Of a stretch of DNA of 64,000 nt, positions 1-11,953 are shown in pieces. The notes beneath the pieces were generated by a model. The model was given only the letters and a program-made list of their open reading frames with translations. It made no database searches and had not been told where the DNA came from. How positions within the stretch are numbered: the stretch's first letter is position 1; the number at the start of each line of letters is the position of its first letter. A program made the translations under genes and the position numbers. The DNA comes from Adineta ricciae (taxonomy: Eukaryota > Rotifera > Eurotatoria > Adinetida > Adinetidae), in NCBI GenBank assembly GCA_905250025.1, contig CAJNOJ010000273.1, positions 62,001-126,000 of the forward strand, written 5' to 3'.

Positions 1-896
1 TAGAATTAAAAATAACACTCATGAAATTTGCAGCAACTGACTGAAATGTTGCCGACGAAATCCTATCGAGTTCGCTCTTAGATTTGCTAACCGGAATAAT
101 GTAGTTGATGTTAATAAACATCTCAAACTACATAGATATAACTGAGCGTAGAGTGACAAATCTTTCGAAACTGATGAACCTTTTTGTCATTCGTGAATAT
201 CATAAATTTATTAATATAAATTACCTTTTCTCACGATCTACACAGAAAAAGGGTATTTCATACGTTATGGTCGGATAAACTTTTCAGGACATACCTACAG
301 CTATATATTTCTTAAGTCATTTATTAACTTCATAGATTCTGTGACAAATTGACTTTTCGTTCTATGTTTTCTACTGATGGATGCACTGCTAAATCGGTTT
401 ACTACAGGGTTTATGAAGTTAATAAATGATTCAGGGAATATATAATTGCAGATATATCCTGAAATGTTTATCAAACCATAAAGTACGTAATATTCTTTTT
501 TGATTACATCAGAGCTATTCAAATTTTTCTTCGAAGTCTATCAATTATTGAGTGAAAACACGTTTAACAACTAAAACAAAGAAAATTGATTATAAAATGA
601 TAAATTCGTATGTTTGTACTACACTTCGGTCATCATGATGGACATTTTCAAAAGTAAGGAAGTGACTGGAAGTCAGTCTTATTGGTTTCAATCGTCGACA
701 TTGTCACACATCCTTTCTTCGATTGTTCGTTGATGAAATCTTTTTTAACAATACAAAGTAAACGTCTGCCAATGACCTCTGTCAGTACTTTTTTCTATTC
801 CTTTGTGAAATTTTTGTATTTGCATAAACAATCGTAAAATGTTGTTATTTTCCTTTGCGGTGTGAGTATTTTTCTGCGTTGAAAAATTTATCAATT
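1..896. other. Left-edge stretch without a recognised gene
   Basis: AT-rich sequence. I see no long open frame and no exon that continues in frame into the gene starting at 897. It may hold the promoter and 5' untranslated part of that gene. Confidence 0.5.
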
Positions 897-2374
897 ATGG
901 CTACTTCCTATAGTCTTCCAGTAACATTAACGAGGTAATGTTGTTTCGAGATTTATTGTTGTCTAAACTATATTTAAAATAGATATAATGATGGAGAAGT
1001 AAGTCGAAATTCACATATTCTAGGAATTTGTTATTATTTCTGACATTTTACAACTGTAGTTGAAGAATAAGTCTGGAAGTTCAATGGTAAAATGCTGTTT
1101 TTGCGGAGACTTTCAGTTGTCAACTTCAGCCCTTCGTACACATTTAACGTTTTGTGGGAATAAAACCGATCAATGTCCTAAATGCCACAAATTCATTACA
1201 AGAGCTACATTTGCGTATCACTATGAAAATAAATGTGCCACTCTAGATGATATAGATGAACTTCGATCACGTTCTGATCGAAGAAATTCACTTACTCACG
1301 AAAAGTTAAAAAAATGCAATTTTTGTGATTTTCATTGTGCTGTAACTGATTTTACTGCGCATCAGGTAAATCTCTTCTCTCTTGTACATACGTAAATCAG
1401 TTTCATATTTGATAGGAAAAGTGTATTCAAAATCCGGATAATCTAAAAAAGAAAATCGAACAAAAGTCTTTGCAAGCAAAGAGTTTGACATGTACAGATA
1501 TTCCATGCGAATTTTGCAACAAACTAATTGACTTTGCGAATTGGACAACGCACACTGTAAATAAAATTGTGTATATAAAATATCGATCAACCGAATTTGT
1601 TATGTAGACAAAATGTCGCGAACAAGAAGCTCGCCGAATTCGATCGCGTCAAAGGTAAGTTTTCTTCTCACAAATAATGACTAATAGTTCCTTCGTTTTA
1701 GAGCTATTAGTCAAGAACGTATTGTTGAGAAATTCCCATGTGAATATTGTGAAGAATCATTTGCAGCGGATTTACTTCTGACTCATCAAGTAATTCATTT
1801 TAAAAATATCTATTGATCGAACATATCATTTTATATTGAATTGATAAGATAATATGTAGAAAGAATTCTACAAAAACATTACTGCTTAACACACTACCTT
1901 TGCCAGAAAATAGACGCAGTAAATATGATGGTTGACACGACATTCATATGAATATTTCAAAAGTAATCTTTAGGACATATTTCCCTCTCATCATCATCGT
2001 CAATGCCCGCATATAATCTTTATGGATCATATGACAATCCAACGGCTCGAATAAACAATCATCTACGTAGTTCTGATTCACCACCGCTGATAAATTCTGC
2101 TGTCACCAGTTCTGCTTATAATCTTATTCACCATCGTACTGCTTCTCTTAGCAGAGGAGGCGTTTCTTCAACTACCAGTAATGCCAACAAACCACTACGA
2201 TCGACTGACAATCATGCATTCAGTACCTCTCTGGACAATAATGACGTAAGTGAAACAATGGCAAATACAATTTAAATATATTTCACACATTTCTCATAGT
2301 ATCGACCAATTATAGGATCCACTGCACGTTCTACAGGTCGTTCGCTTACTAATTCAAGACATTGGAGACCCTGA
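897..2374 (+). CDS. TRAF-type zinc-finger protein (TRAFD1/XAF1-like)
   Basis: Multi-exon gene. Exons traced by eye: 897-934, 983-998, 1060-1365, 1416-1556, 1608-1654, 1702-1789, 1974-2245 and 2300-2374. The ATG at 897 opens a short exon that joins in frame through a 16-base exon to the zinc-finger exon. Repeated C-x2-C...H...C units occur, such as CCFCGDF, QCPKCHKF, CEFCNKL and CEYCEES, each exon ending just after a final His-Gln or His-Thr. This spacing resembles the TRAF-type fingers of TRAFD1 and XAF1, which in vertebrates dampen innate immune and apoptotic signalling; the role here is inferred. The C-terminal third is Ser/Asn-rich and probably disordered, ending at a TGA at 2372. Oddity: the junction 1789/1974 is one base out of frame, so a tiny exon is missed, or exon 6 reads through to a TGA near 1815, or the gene is damaged. 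Confidence 0.65.
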
Positions 2375-3950
2375 TCCTGTTTGATTTATTTTTTTCATCA
2401 CTGCTGTAAAATAATATTCTATTTTAGACAAATCGACAAATCAAACACTTCGTTCGTTGTTCTTACGGCAATGTAAGAGAGGAAAAATTGTTTTTCTTTT
2501 CATCATTGCATATTTAACTAAATAAAGACAATTATTCATGAGTTCACAACAACGCAATATCATATTTTGTTGACGTCATTTGTCACATGCAATGAAAAGA
2601 ATAAATAACATATGTGAGTGCGATCCTATTCATTAAACAGTTCTAAATTTCAACACAGCATTTCATTCGGAAAAATAACGATCCAACAAATTTTGTTAAA
2701 AATAACTCGAAAGAAAAGTGCGTTTGTTGATGATGTTCTCGGCAGGTTGTTAATTTTGTTTTCGAATGCTGACGTCAGCTCAAAGGTGGCGAGTCATAGA
2801 AAACAAACAGAAAAGAAAATAACAAAAATAGCAGCAAATTTTCAAATTGCTCAAACATGTCGCAAGTAAAATCAATATAGACTTTTGGTGAGACTTAGTT
2901 GTCTCATCCCATAAAGATAAGCTGAAAGAAAGTTTTATCTAATTAACACATTTCATGATTGCACTATGAAAAACACCTTCGTATTTCTTCCGCTTAGTGT
3001 GCGTTGGCGTTTTTATACGTCGTAGTAGTTTTCTTTTTCATTCTCACGTCTATCCTTTTCTTATTAACTTGATTCTGAGTTCTCATTTTTTTTCTGCCTC
3101 GTCGCACTTCTCAACCAACATATAAGAGAAAAAAGTTCTTTCAATTCTGTTCCTTGAAGAAAAACATCATTATCGGTTTGTCTCGACACTCAGTCGTCTA
3201 GTCGTCAGCAAATCTGACTTTGCTTTTCTCGTACAATACTCCTTTTCTACTACGACGCCATGATTTCGCTTCGATCCAAAATATTTTTTTCCCGAATGCC
3301 TGAGACGAACGCGATTTCTGTTGATTGATAGTATATTGTTTCATGATTATGCACATCTTTTTTACTCAGATAATTACATAGTCTATTATGCCATGTTACT
3401 CCGTTTGATTTGTACGATTCTGTATATGTATGTATATATAAGTGTTATTATGAAACGACCACCTTCTTTCGTTACTCTATATGCCCGCTCTCGCTTGTTC
3501 AACCTTCACCTCTTACGCTTGCTCGCCGCCTCTTCTCTTTCTTCAACTACTTGTTCTCCTCCTCGTCTATTTTTCTGTGTTGGCGATGTTAGGATGTTAT
3601 ATTCGATTCTTTCTTTCCCTCGTCCGTCGTCGCCTCGCCTCTCTTATTGAACATATATGCACATATGTAAGTTCAACTATTCGTAAGCGACCGACCGACC
3701 GACCGACAAAGAAAAAGCAGAGGAAAAAGAAGAAAAAAAAAAGAATGCATAAAGGATTACGTATATGCCCGGACCGTCCCTCCTTTTCTTTTTCTCTTAT
3801 ACAACTCAGGGGGCAGTCATCGTCAACGTCGCTTCGAAAGACACAGATATTTGCACAATCGTCGTCATTCGGTTCAATCTTTCTCCTTTTTTAGTTGTAT
3901 TATAGATCTCCGTCTTATTTTTTCTCATCGAACTGTGTGTCTATGTACGA
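2375..3950. other. Intergenic region and likely 5' leader of the SKI gene
   Basis: No convincing coding region. The part after about 3440 is pyrimidine-rich, with a (CGAC)n run near 3695 followed by a purine-rich A/G tract. Open frames here are low in complexity. I take it as promoter and 5' untranslated sequence of the downstream gene. Confidence 0.5.
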
Positions 3951-6411
3951 ATGACGACGACGACGGCGATAACAACACCATCAGCAGCTACCTCACTTTC
4001 AGCGATTGATCCACAATTATTAAAACTACTTGCACGTCATCATCAACATTTACAGCAACAGCCAGCTGCAAAAGAATTTCTTCAACACGCGTTTTACTAT
4101 AATCATACACCACCAAATCGAGTGGCTACGAATTTACCTCGACATCTGCTCGGCAATGGTTTATCGAAATTGAATACAGAAAATTCGTTGGCAAATCTCA
4201 AACTGTCAGCTATTAATGGTAAAATCGACTCACAACAAGCATTTAATGATTCTTCAATTAAAAAACTATCGAAAGAACCATTAACGTTCGATCAATGGCT
4301 TCAACCACCAATCGGTTCAATGATCCAGGGACCACCCTGTTTACCAGCTGATACATCAACTGCATCTCTCAAAAGTGAAACTGTCTTATCATCAGGTAAT
4401 TGTTATTGACTTCTATGTAGTTATCGCCTCTAAAAGTTAAAACGTGTGTCCAGACGTTTTAATTAGCATTTTTTATGCACTGAGAAAGAAATTGAAGTGT
4501 TTCATTAATGAAATTTCCTTCCTTCTTTTTTTCCAATTAGGTGAACGTATTACATGTTTTATCGTTGGTGGTGAAAAACGTTTATGTTTACCGGAAATAC
4601 TTAACACAGTTTTGAAAGATTTTTCTCTACAAGAAATCAACGCAGCATGTGAACGTCTACATATTTACTGTTCACGTTGCACAAGTGAGCAGTTAGATAT
4701 CCTAAAACTGATTCAAGTTCTGCCGATCAACGCTCCATCGTGTGGTTTAATAACTCAAACAGATGCTGAACGTCTTTGCGCAAACTTATTGCAATTACGT
4801 TACAAAGGACAACTACGTTCAGTTAATTCCTTAGCAGCAAATCAGTACGAGCGTCTATACTCGATCAAAGTTCAACATAAATGCTTTGGAAAATGTTCCG
4901 GAACATTATATCCAACATTGTATGTTGCACCACACGCCGAATGTATACAATGTGATACATGTCAAGCATTATTTTCACCTAAAACATTTGTTTCGCATGG
5001 ACACAAATCCGAAGAAAATCGTGTTTGTCATTGGGGATTCAATTCCGACAATTGGCGTGCCTATTTAAAACTACGTTCGAGTGAGGACACCCGAGCGCGA
5101 GAAGAATTGGAATTAATGAAAGAGAAATTTCTCAACAACAACAACAACAACAATAACAATACTACAACAACAAATAACAACCCGAAAAAACGATTGTCAC
5201 AACCAATGGTAAAGAAAAGGAATTTAAAAAATTTTTTGTCTAAAGAAAACATTTTAAATTTAGGATTCTCTAATACCAGCAGAAAAACGCGTAAAAACAA
5301 ATCCATCATCGTCGGGTGATAGTTGGCTAGCAACAAATAACCTTTATTCTCATCCTCAAACAGCATTTTCAACAGTGAAAAAAGATAATCATTCGGGAGA
5401 TTATTCATTCGCTTCGTCTGTTCCTCGGCCATCGCCATTACGTGTGGTTCGTTCGAGTTCACCCGAATTAAATGATCCAACAACTTCATCCATAACAAAC
5501 TTTAATGGTAAGAATAAATATTCTCGATATCTTTTCGTTTATGCATGTCACATCTATGTCATCAGGAATAGTTACATAAACTTTGTCAACAAAACATATT
5601 GAGTACTGTGTTCATAAGTGTTCAAAGAAAAATATTCTTTCAATGGTCACTTTAATTTCGTTTCGTATGCATAGATTTTACACCAGATGGTATTCGACAT
5701 ATCATTGAATCGACAGTTACGTCGCCACGCGGGCGTACTCAATTATTGGCGTATATTTCTCAATTACAATTAGCTGCTTATGCACAATCATCAAGAACCA
5801 ACACGTTGTCTGTTCATGATAACCAACAAAATGAAACTATTTTACTACGCGTAAATTGACTTTTTCTTCGAACTTTGAAAAGATACGAGCATTTGTATTT
5901 TTCTTTTATTTAGCGAGAAAATGAATTACTTCGTGAACGTTTATCGAAATTCGAATCGATTCAAGTCTCATCCAATGCGAGTACAACTAGCAAAACATCG
6001 TCACACGATCATAATCAACAACACGATAGCACTATCGGAGATCTGGATGATCTTGAATCGACGATTTCGTCGAACAGTGCATCGTCAATGATGACACAAG
6101 AAACAACGATTAATGATCAACGAAAATACTTTGATCGAAAGCGTCGTCTATTAGCCGCTGAACAACAAATACCTATTTTAGAAGCAGACATGTTAATGGC
6201 AAAGAAATCTGGCGTTTACAAGAAGGCTTGCTTAGACGAAATTGTAGATTCGTTGAATCAAAAAGCTCAAGCTGAACGAGAGGAAAATCATAATACTAAC
6301 AGTGATGATGATGAGAAGAACTTTCGATCGCCGTCGACAACAAATGAAAGAGAAGACGAAGACGAAGAGATTGATATCGATGATGGTAAAATTGCTGAAA
6401 ATGACCAATAA
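3951..6411 (+). CDS. SKI/SnoN family transcriptional co-repressor
   Basis: Five exons (3951-4395, 4541-5208, 5264-5507, 5675-5850, 5914-6411), all in frame, giving about 676 residues. Residues from about 149 match the SKI/SNO/DAC box ([20 protein letters not shown], then [14 protein letters not shown]). Residues of about 260-325 match the SMAD4-binding SAND-like domain, with [11 protein letters not shown] and [14 protein letters not shown] and its zinc-binding Cys/His. A poly-Asn/Thr run follows near residue 347. The C-terminus (about 580-640) is charged and helical, as expected of the SKI dimerisation coiled coil, and ends in an acidic tail. SKI proteins recruit co-repressors to SMAD complexes in the nucleus and restrain TGF-beta/BMP signalling; that role is known for the family and inferred here. 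The N-terminus is Gln/Ser/Thr-rich. A 5'-truncated second copy starts at 8682. Confidence 0.93.
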
Positions 6412-7538
6412 GGAAATTTAATGTCTCATTTATTTTCATCCCTTAAGTAGCAAGAAAAGAAAAGAACATAATGCTCAGGTATTTTCCTCATTTTATTCAT
6501 TCTATATCTTTGTCGTCATGTTGTTTCGAACAGTAGCATCACTCTATCTTTCTATTAGATCGACTGACAGTTAAATCTTGAACTCACTTGCTGTGGTGTG
6601 TGTGTATCCTTGTTATTCTATTGTAATTGTTCTTTTATCTTCGTACTATAAGATGGTTTTTCTTTTTTCTTTGTTTGTTTTGAACAGTGTATACATATAT
6701 TAACATATATGTATCTACAGTATATAAATATATATTTGTTTGTGTCTATATGCGTTTTGTTGCATTTGTTTTTGGCAAGAAAAAAAATAAAAACGAATTG
6801 AAAACTTTCACGAATTATAAAGTAATTTCTCATTGCAATACTATGAAACACAAATGTCGCGTGTGCATTGATACTTTTGGTCGTATTCGACTGTGTGAGT
6901 CAAACTTACTCATCCATGTCGTCATTCGTTGTTTTTGTGTGTATTTGTATATCATTTCATTTCATTTCATTTCATCTCATCCTATTCATGAAGTTTGTAT
7001 CGAGAGAACATTGAAATTCGTGTGTATGCGTATGTTATCATGACTAAGAGTTACGTTTTATCTTTATTGTTATCGGTAAAGAAAAGTACATTACTTTACT
7101 TTACCAAGAAAAGTAAAATTATACTTCGAAGTGCAATTCTTTCTCATTTTATTATAGTTTACCTTTTGAAAGTGCAACAAAATTTCTGATTTGTGATTAT
7201 TCAATAGTAGCGACGAAGTATCGTGTCCCTCATGAATTGCTGAAGAGAATTTAGTGAAAAATATCGACTGATTTCAAACAGATTTTTCTGCGCCGACATC
7301 ACCATTCGAATATTCGTTTTACAGAAACTGATCTGGTTTTAATCAGAGAAATACATTTCGAATATGTGATGATCGAGTTGAGTTTGAATCATAGCGCAGA
7401 AAAACTTGATTAAAATCAGCTGGAATTTTTCGCATAACCTCAATTCATTAGCAGCACAATGAATGACATAGTTGTTACTGTTATTAAAATTTTGGGTTGT
7501 CTCATAGATTAGATTTAACTTGATCGTACGTATATAAA
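6412..7538. other. SKI 3' region and spacer to the GT15 gene
   Basis: T-rich 3' untranslated and spacer sequence with an (ATTTC)n run near 6957. The corresponding stretch in the second copy is conserved but carries two deletions, of about 35 and 50 bases. No convincing coding region; open frames present in both copies are Tyr/Ile/Lys-biased and look like chance frames. Confidence 0.5.
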
Positions 7539-8528
7539 ATGAAGCCATTACGAATCTTCGCCATCTTATCACGAAAAAGTAAAAAATTTTATTTGAAACT
7601 CATATTGGCAATTACACTTACATACATCATTTTCGACAAATATTACTGTTCATTTCTCGATGCAATCACAACTAAAGCAGCTCCTGATCTGAATGAACTG
7701 AAAATTTATAAATACGATACTTCTCGTTCTTCAACGTCCAGCAGAGATTTAATCGTCATAATGACTCCAAAATTTTCTACATATCTTATTCCACGATTGG
7801 AACAACTTGATGTTCGTTTAGCAGATAATTTCGCTACGCCATTACTTATCATGCACAATCATCATTTACATGAAAATGACTTGATTTGCATCAATAAGAC
7901 AATTAAACGTGAAGTGATGTTTCTTGACATTAGCATTGTCTTCACTTTATTTCCATCGAATTTCGATTCGTGTCGCACGAGATCATCGTGGTGGCGTCGA
8001 GGTAAATGGAACTATCAACTCATGATACGATTTTGGTTTAAAATTCTCTTTGAATTACCTCTATTTCAACACTACGAGTACATTATGCGTCTAGATGATG
8101 ACTCGCAAATTCTCGGTCCGTGGATCAATGTATTTCATGAAATGCGTACTAAAAAAGCAGTCTATTTTGCCAATGATCAAGATGTTGATCTGGAAAAGTC
8201 ATTACCGGGACTAATGAAACTACAATATACGGCACTCAAGTATATTATACTGAACAATATTACAGTAAAACAACCGGAAATGATACGTGATGGGTTTGGT
8301 GAAGATTACATTCGAAACTATTTCAATAATTTTGAAGTGATGAGAATGGAATTTTTTCGAAGGTCAAATGTTCGTCAATGGATCGATGAAGTCGATTACA
8401 CTCATGGCATCTTGAAATACAGATGGGGAGATGCAACATTACGATACATTACATTAGCCATGTTTGCAACATCGAATGAAATTTTACATCGACAAGATTA
8501 CAATCTTTCCTATTGCCATAAATGCTAG
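7539..8528 (+). CDS. GT15 (KRE2/MNT1)-like alpha-mannosyltransferase, copy 1
   Basis: Intronless, 329 residues. A basic N-terminus and one hydrophobic segment at about residues 18-32 make a type II Golgi signal anchor. The C-terminal half follows the fungal GT15 family: HYEYIMRLDDDSQI (about 179-191, at the place of the fungal metal and nucleotide-sugar binding motif), NFEVMRMEFFR (264-274), then RWGDATLRYITLA (295-307) and a final Tyr/Cys-rich tail. Fungal members transfer mannose from GDP-mannose onto protein glycans in the Golgi; the substrate here is unknown. In GT15 enzymes the first motif is usually Glu-Pro-Asp, whereas here it is Asp-Asp-Asp, so activity should not be assumed. GT15 is mainly fungal and the gene lacks introns, so transfer from fungi is plausible (inference). 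A second copy lies at 11954-12943. Confidence 0.8.
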   Translation: MKPLRIFAILSRKSKKFYLKLILAITLTYIIFDKYYCSFLDAITTKAAPDLNELKIYKYDTSRSSTSSRDLIVIMTPKFSTYLIPRLEQLDVRLADNFATPLLIMHNHHLHENDLICINKTIKREVMFLDISIVFTLFPSNFDSCRTRSSWWRRGKWNYQLMIRFWFKILFELPLFQHYEYIMRLDDDSQILGPWINVFHEMRTKKAVYFANDQDVDLEKSLPGLMKLQYTALKYIILNNITVKQPEMIRDGFGEDYIRNYFNNFEVMRMEFFRRSNVRQWIDEVDYTHGILKYRWGDATLRYITLAMFATSNEILHRQDYNLSYCHKC

Positions 8529-8680
8529 ATCAGTCTATTCTTTTCATCAAGTATAATTATTTGTATATATGATCTGTCGATTAGTTCATTTCAAGGATAT
8601 TTCTTACAAAATATGTATTGTAAGCAACAGCTGATGCGCATGTTATGGCTTTTGAAAAACAAGTGAAAAGGATGGAATTA

Positions 8681-8681
8681 N
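8681..8681. other. Undetermined base (N) at the junction of the two repeat copies
   Basis: The only non-ACGT base seen. Sequence left of it ends inside the 3' flank of GT15 copy 1 and matches up to about 13095. Sequence right of it begins in the middle of SKI exon 2, matching 4837 onward. The repeat boundary coincides exactly with this base, as expected of a scaffolding or contig join. Confidence 0.9.
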
Positions 8682-10254
8682 GCAAATCAGTACGAGCGTC
8701 TCTACTCGATCAAAGTTCAACATAAATGCTTTGGAAAATGTTCCGGAACATTATATCCAACATTGTATGTTGCACCACACGCCGAATGTATACAATGTGA
8801 TACATGTCAAGCATTATTTTCACCTAAAACATTTGTTTCGCATGGACACAAATCCGAAGAAAATCGTGTTTGTCATTGGGGATTCAATTCCGACAATTGG
8901 CGCGCCTATTTAAAACTACGTTCCAGTGAGGACACCAGAGCACGAGAAGAATTGGAACTAATGAAAGAGAAATTTCTCAACAACAATAATAATAATACTA
9001 CAACAACAAATAACAATCCGAAAAAACGATTGTCGCAACCAATGGTAACGAAGAGGAATTTGAAAAATTTTTGTCTAAAAAAACATTTTTAAACTAGGAT
9101 TCTTTAATACCGGCAGAAAAACGCGCAAAAACAAATCCATCATCGTCGGGTGATAGTTGGCCAGCGGCAAATAACCTTTATTCTCATCCTCAAACAGCAT
9201 TTTCAACAGTGAAAAAAGATAATCATTCGGGAGATTACTCATTCGCTTCGTCTGTTCCTCGGCCATCACCATTACGTGTGGTTCGTTCGAGTTCACCCGA
9301 ATTAAATGACCCAACAACCTCATCCATAACAAACTTTAATGGTAAGAATAAATATTCTCGATATCTTTTCGTTTATGCATGTCACATCTATGTCATCAGG
9401 AATAGTTACATAAGCTTTGTCAACAAAACATATTGAGTACTGTGTTCATAAGTGTTCAAAGAAAAATATCCTTTCAATGGTCACTTTAATTTCGTTTCGT
9501 ATACATAGATTTTACACCAGATGGTATTCGACACATTATTGAATCGACAGTTACGTCGCCGCGCGGGCGTACTCAGCTATTGGCGTATATCTCTCAATTA
9601 CAACTGGCTGCTTATACACAATCATCAAGAACCAACACGTTGTCTGTTCATGACAATCAACAAAATGAAACTATTTTACTACGCGTAAATTGCTTTTTTC
9701 TTTGGACTTTGCAAAAATACGAGCAGTTGTATTTTTCTTTTATTTAGCGAGAAAATGAATTACTTCGTGAACGTCTATCGAAATTCGAATCGGTTCACGT
9801 TTCATCCAATGCGAGTACAACTAGTAAAACATCGTCACACGATCATAATCAACAACACGATAGCACCATCGGAGATCTGGATGATGTCGAATCGACGATT
9901 TCGTCGAATAGTGCATCGTCAGCGATGACACAAGAAACAACGATTAATGATCAACGAAAATACTTCGATCGAAAGCGTCGTCTACTAGCCGCTGAACAAC
10001 AAATACCTATTCTAGAAGCAGACATGTTAATGGCAAAGAAATCTGGCGTTTACAAGAAGGCTTGTTTAGACGAAATTGTAGATTCATTGAATCAAAAAGC
10101 TCAAGCTGAACGAGAAGAAAATCATAATGCTAACAATGATGATGTTGATGATGATGAGAAGAACTTTCGATCGCCGTCGACAACAAATGAAAGAGAAGAT
10201 GAAGACGAAGAGATTGATATTGATGATGGCAAAGTTGCTGAAAATGACCAATAA
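8682..10254 (+). CDS. SKI/SnoN family co-repressor, 5'-truncated second copy
   Basis: Exons 8682-9044 (partial), 9098-9341, 9509-9684 and 9748-10254 keep the reading frame and splice sites of the complete SKI gene at 3951-6411. It starts at the residue equivalent to Ala248, so the SKI/SNO/DAC box is missing while the SAND-like zinc region, disordered middle and C-terminal coil remain. It differs by a shorter Asn run (near 8985) and a three-residue Asp-rich insertion in the acidic tail. No internal stop or frameshift is seen. Truncation falls at the undetermined base 8681, so it is more likely an incomplete allele than a pseudogene. Confidence 0.85.
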
Positions 10255-11235
10255 GGAAATTTAATGTCTCATTTATTTTTATCCCTTAAGTAGAAAGAAA
10301 AGAAAAGAACATAATGCTCAGGTATTTTCCTCATTTTATTCATTCTGTGTCGTTGTTGTCATGTTATTTCGAACAGTAGCATCACTCTTTCTTTCTATTA
10401 GATCGATTGACAGTTAAATCTTGAACTCACTTGCTGTGGTGTGTGTATCTTTGTTATTCTATTGTAATTGTTCTTTTATCTTCGTACTATAAGATGGTTT
10501 TTCTTTTCCCTTTGTTTGTTTTGAACAGTGTATACATATATTAACATATATGTATCTACAGTATATAAATATATATTTGTTTGTGTCTATATGCGTTTTA
10601 TTGCATTTGTTTTTGGCAAGAAAAAAAATAAAAACGAATTTAAAACTCTCACGAATTACAAAGTGATTTCTCATTGCAATACAACGAAACACGAATGTCG
10701 CGTATGCGTTGATACTTTTGGTCGTATTCGACTGTGTGAGTCAAATTTAGTCATCCGTATCGTCATTCGTTGTTTTCGTGTGTGCTTGTATATGATTTCA
10801 TTTCATTTCATTTCATTTCATCCTGTTCATGAGGTTTGTATTGAGAGAACATTGAAATTCGTGTGTGTGTGCGTATGTTATCATGACTAGGAGTTACATT
10901 TCATCTTTACCGAGAAAAGTAAAGTCACACTGTGAAGTGCAATTCTTTCGTATTTTGTTATAGTTTGTCTTTTGAAAGTGCAACAAAATTGCTGATTTGT
11001 GGATATTCAATAGTAGAGACGAAGTACTGTGTCCCCTCATGAATTGCCGAAGAAAACTTAGTGAAAAATATCGACTGATTTCAAAGAGATTTTTCTGCAC
11101 CGACATCACATTTCGAATAAGTGATGATCGAGTTTAAATTTGGATTATGGCGCAGAAACACTTGATTAGAATCAGCTGAGATTTTTCGTATAACCTCAAT
11201 TCATTAGTAGCACAATGAATGACATAGTTGTTACT
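10255..11235. other. SKI copy 2 3' region and spacer
   Basis: Homologous to 6412-7480, with two deletions relative to that copy. No coding region recognised. Confidence 0.5.
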
Positions 11236-11303
11236 TCGTAGGCCGAATGAAAAGTTCGGCTTACAAGTGTTGACAGAACTCAACGAGTTAATTTTATGCC
11301 ACT

Positions 11304-11397
11304 CTCCCAGCGCCGAAATAAAGTTAAATACTGCATTTTATTTTTACACCATCTATTACATTATTTGGAAAAAATAAAATATAGCACGAGGTGCAGC
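11304..11397 (+). repeat. Left terminal inverted repeat of the MITE-like element
   Basis: Pairs with 11797-11890 over 94 bases with about six mismatches counted by eye. Confidence 0.85.
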
Positions 11398-11796
11398 ATG
11401 AAAAGCTCTACAATTTACACAAGACTGCTTATTTTATAATTGCACTTTTTGTTTTCAAAATGAACAAAATTTTCAGTGATCGAATTTCGACAACACGAGA
11501 TGGGAAATCTTTTTGTTCCAAGAGGAATTAGTTTTCTTCCGATTTCTTCTCTTTATAACTGACCATTGTAAATTGTAGAGCTTTTCATGCTGCATCTTGT
11601 CATTTATTTTTGTTTTACTTTTAATAAAACATTTCAGGCCATAAAAAAGTGAAACAAGAAAAAACGAATTGTTTATGTATTAAAAAATGAGTTTTTTTAA
11701 GAGTCTAAAATTAGAGCCTCAGACTTTGGTTAATTTTGAATACGAAAAGCGTAAATATAAGATAAGAAGTATTATATAGAATGTAGTGTTTTTGCC

Positions 11797-11890
11797 GCTG
11801 CACCTTGTGATATATTTTATTTTTTCGAAATAGTGTAATAGGTGGTGTAAAAATAAAATGCCGTATTTAACTTTATTTCGGCGCTGGGAG
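11797..11890 (-). repeat. Right terminal inverted repeat of the MITE-like element
   Basis: Reverse complement of 11304-11397, ending GGCGCTGGGAG and followed directly by ACT. Confidence 0.85.
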
Positions 11891-11953
11891 ACTGTTATTG
11901 AAATTTAGAGTTGTCTCATAGATTAGATTTAACTAGGTTGTATGCGTTATAAA

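Larger units (their letters stand above)
4837..8680. repeat. First copy of a 3.8 kb direct repeat
   Basis: This segment, covering most of SKI exon 2 through the GT15 gene and about 150 bases past its stop, matches 8682-13095 base for base apart from scattered substitutions, small indels and one transposon insertion. Exon 4 of SKI shows 11 differences in 176 bases by eye, mostly silent. The GT15 proteins differ at about 20 of 329 residues. Confidence 0.9.
11236..11890. mobile_element. Non-autonomous DNA transposon (MITE-like) with long terminal inverted repeats
   Basis: Present only in the second repeat copy. At the equivalent place in copy 1 (near 7479) the bases read straight through. A 94-base inverted repeat pairs 11304-11397 with 11797-11890, with about six mismatches; its outer end reads CTCCCAGCGCCGAAATAAAG. 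Inside, a perfect 27-base inverted repeat pairs 11392-11418 with 11568-11594, so the inner end of the terminal repeat occurs a third time. The first 68 bases (11236-11303) lie outside the terminal repeat and contain a 10-bp hairpin (11238-11264). ACT flanks both sides (11233-11235, 11891-11893) and occurs once in copy 1, a possible 3-bp target duplication. No transposase is encoded, so the superfamily cannot be assigned. Confidence 0.85.

Noticed and set aside
3321..3894. Several overlapping plus-strand frames before the SKI gene
   Set aside because: Low-complexity Leu/Ser/Phe and Lys runs from pyrimidine- and purine-rich DNA, typical of a leader region.
6618..7043. Overlapping frames on both strands, also found near 10459-10890
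   Set aside because: They are conserved only because the whole segment is duplicated; composition is Tyr/Ile/Lys/Cys-biased and no domain is visible.
8682..10254. Calling the second SKI copy a pseudogene
   Set aside because: All remaining exons, splice sites and frames are intact, and the truncation coincides with an assembly join.
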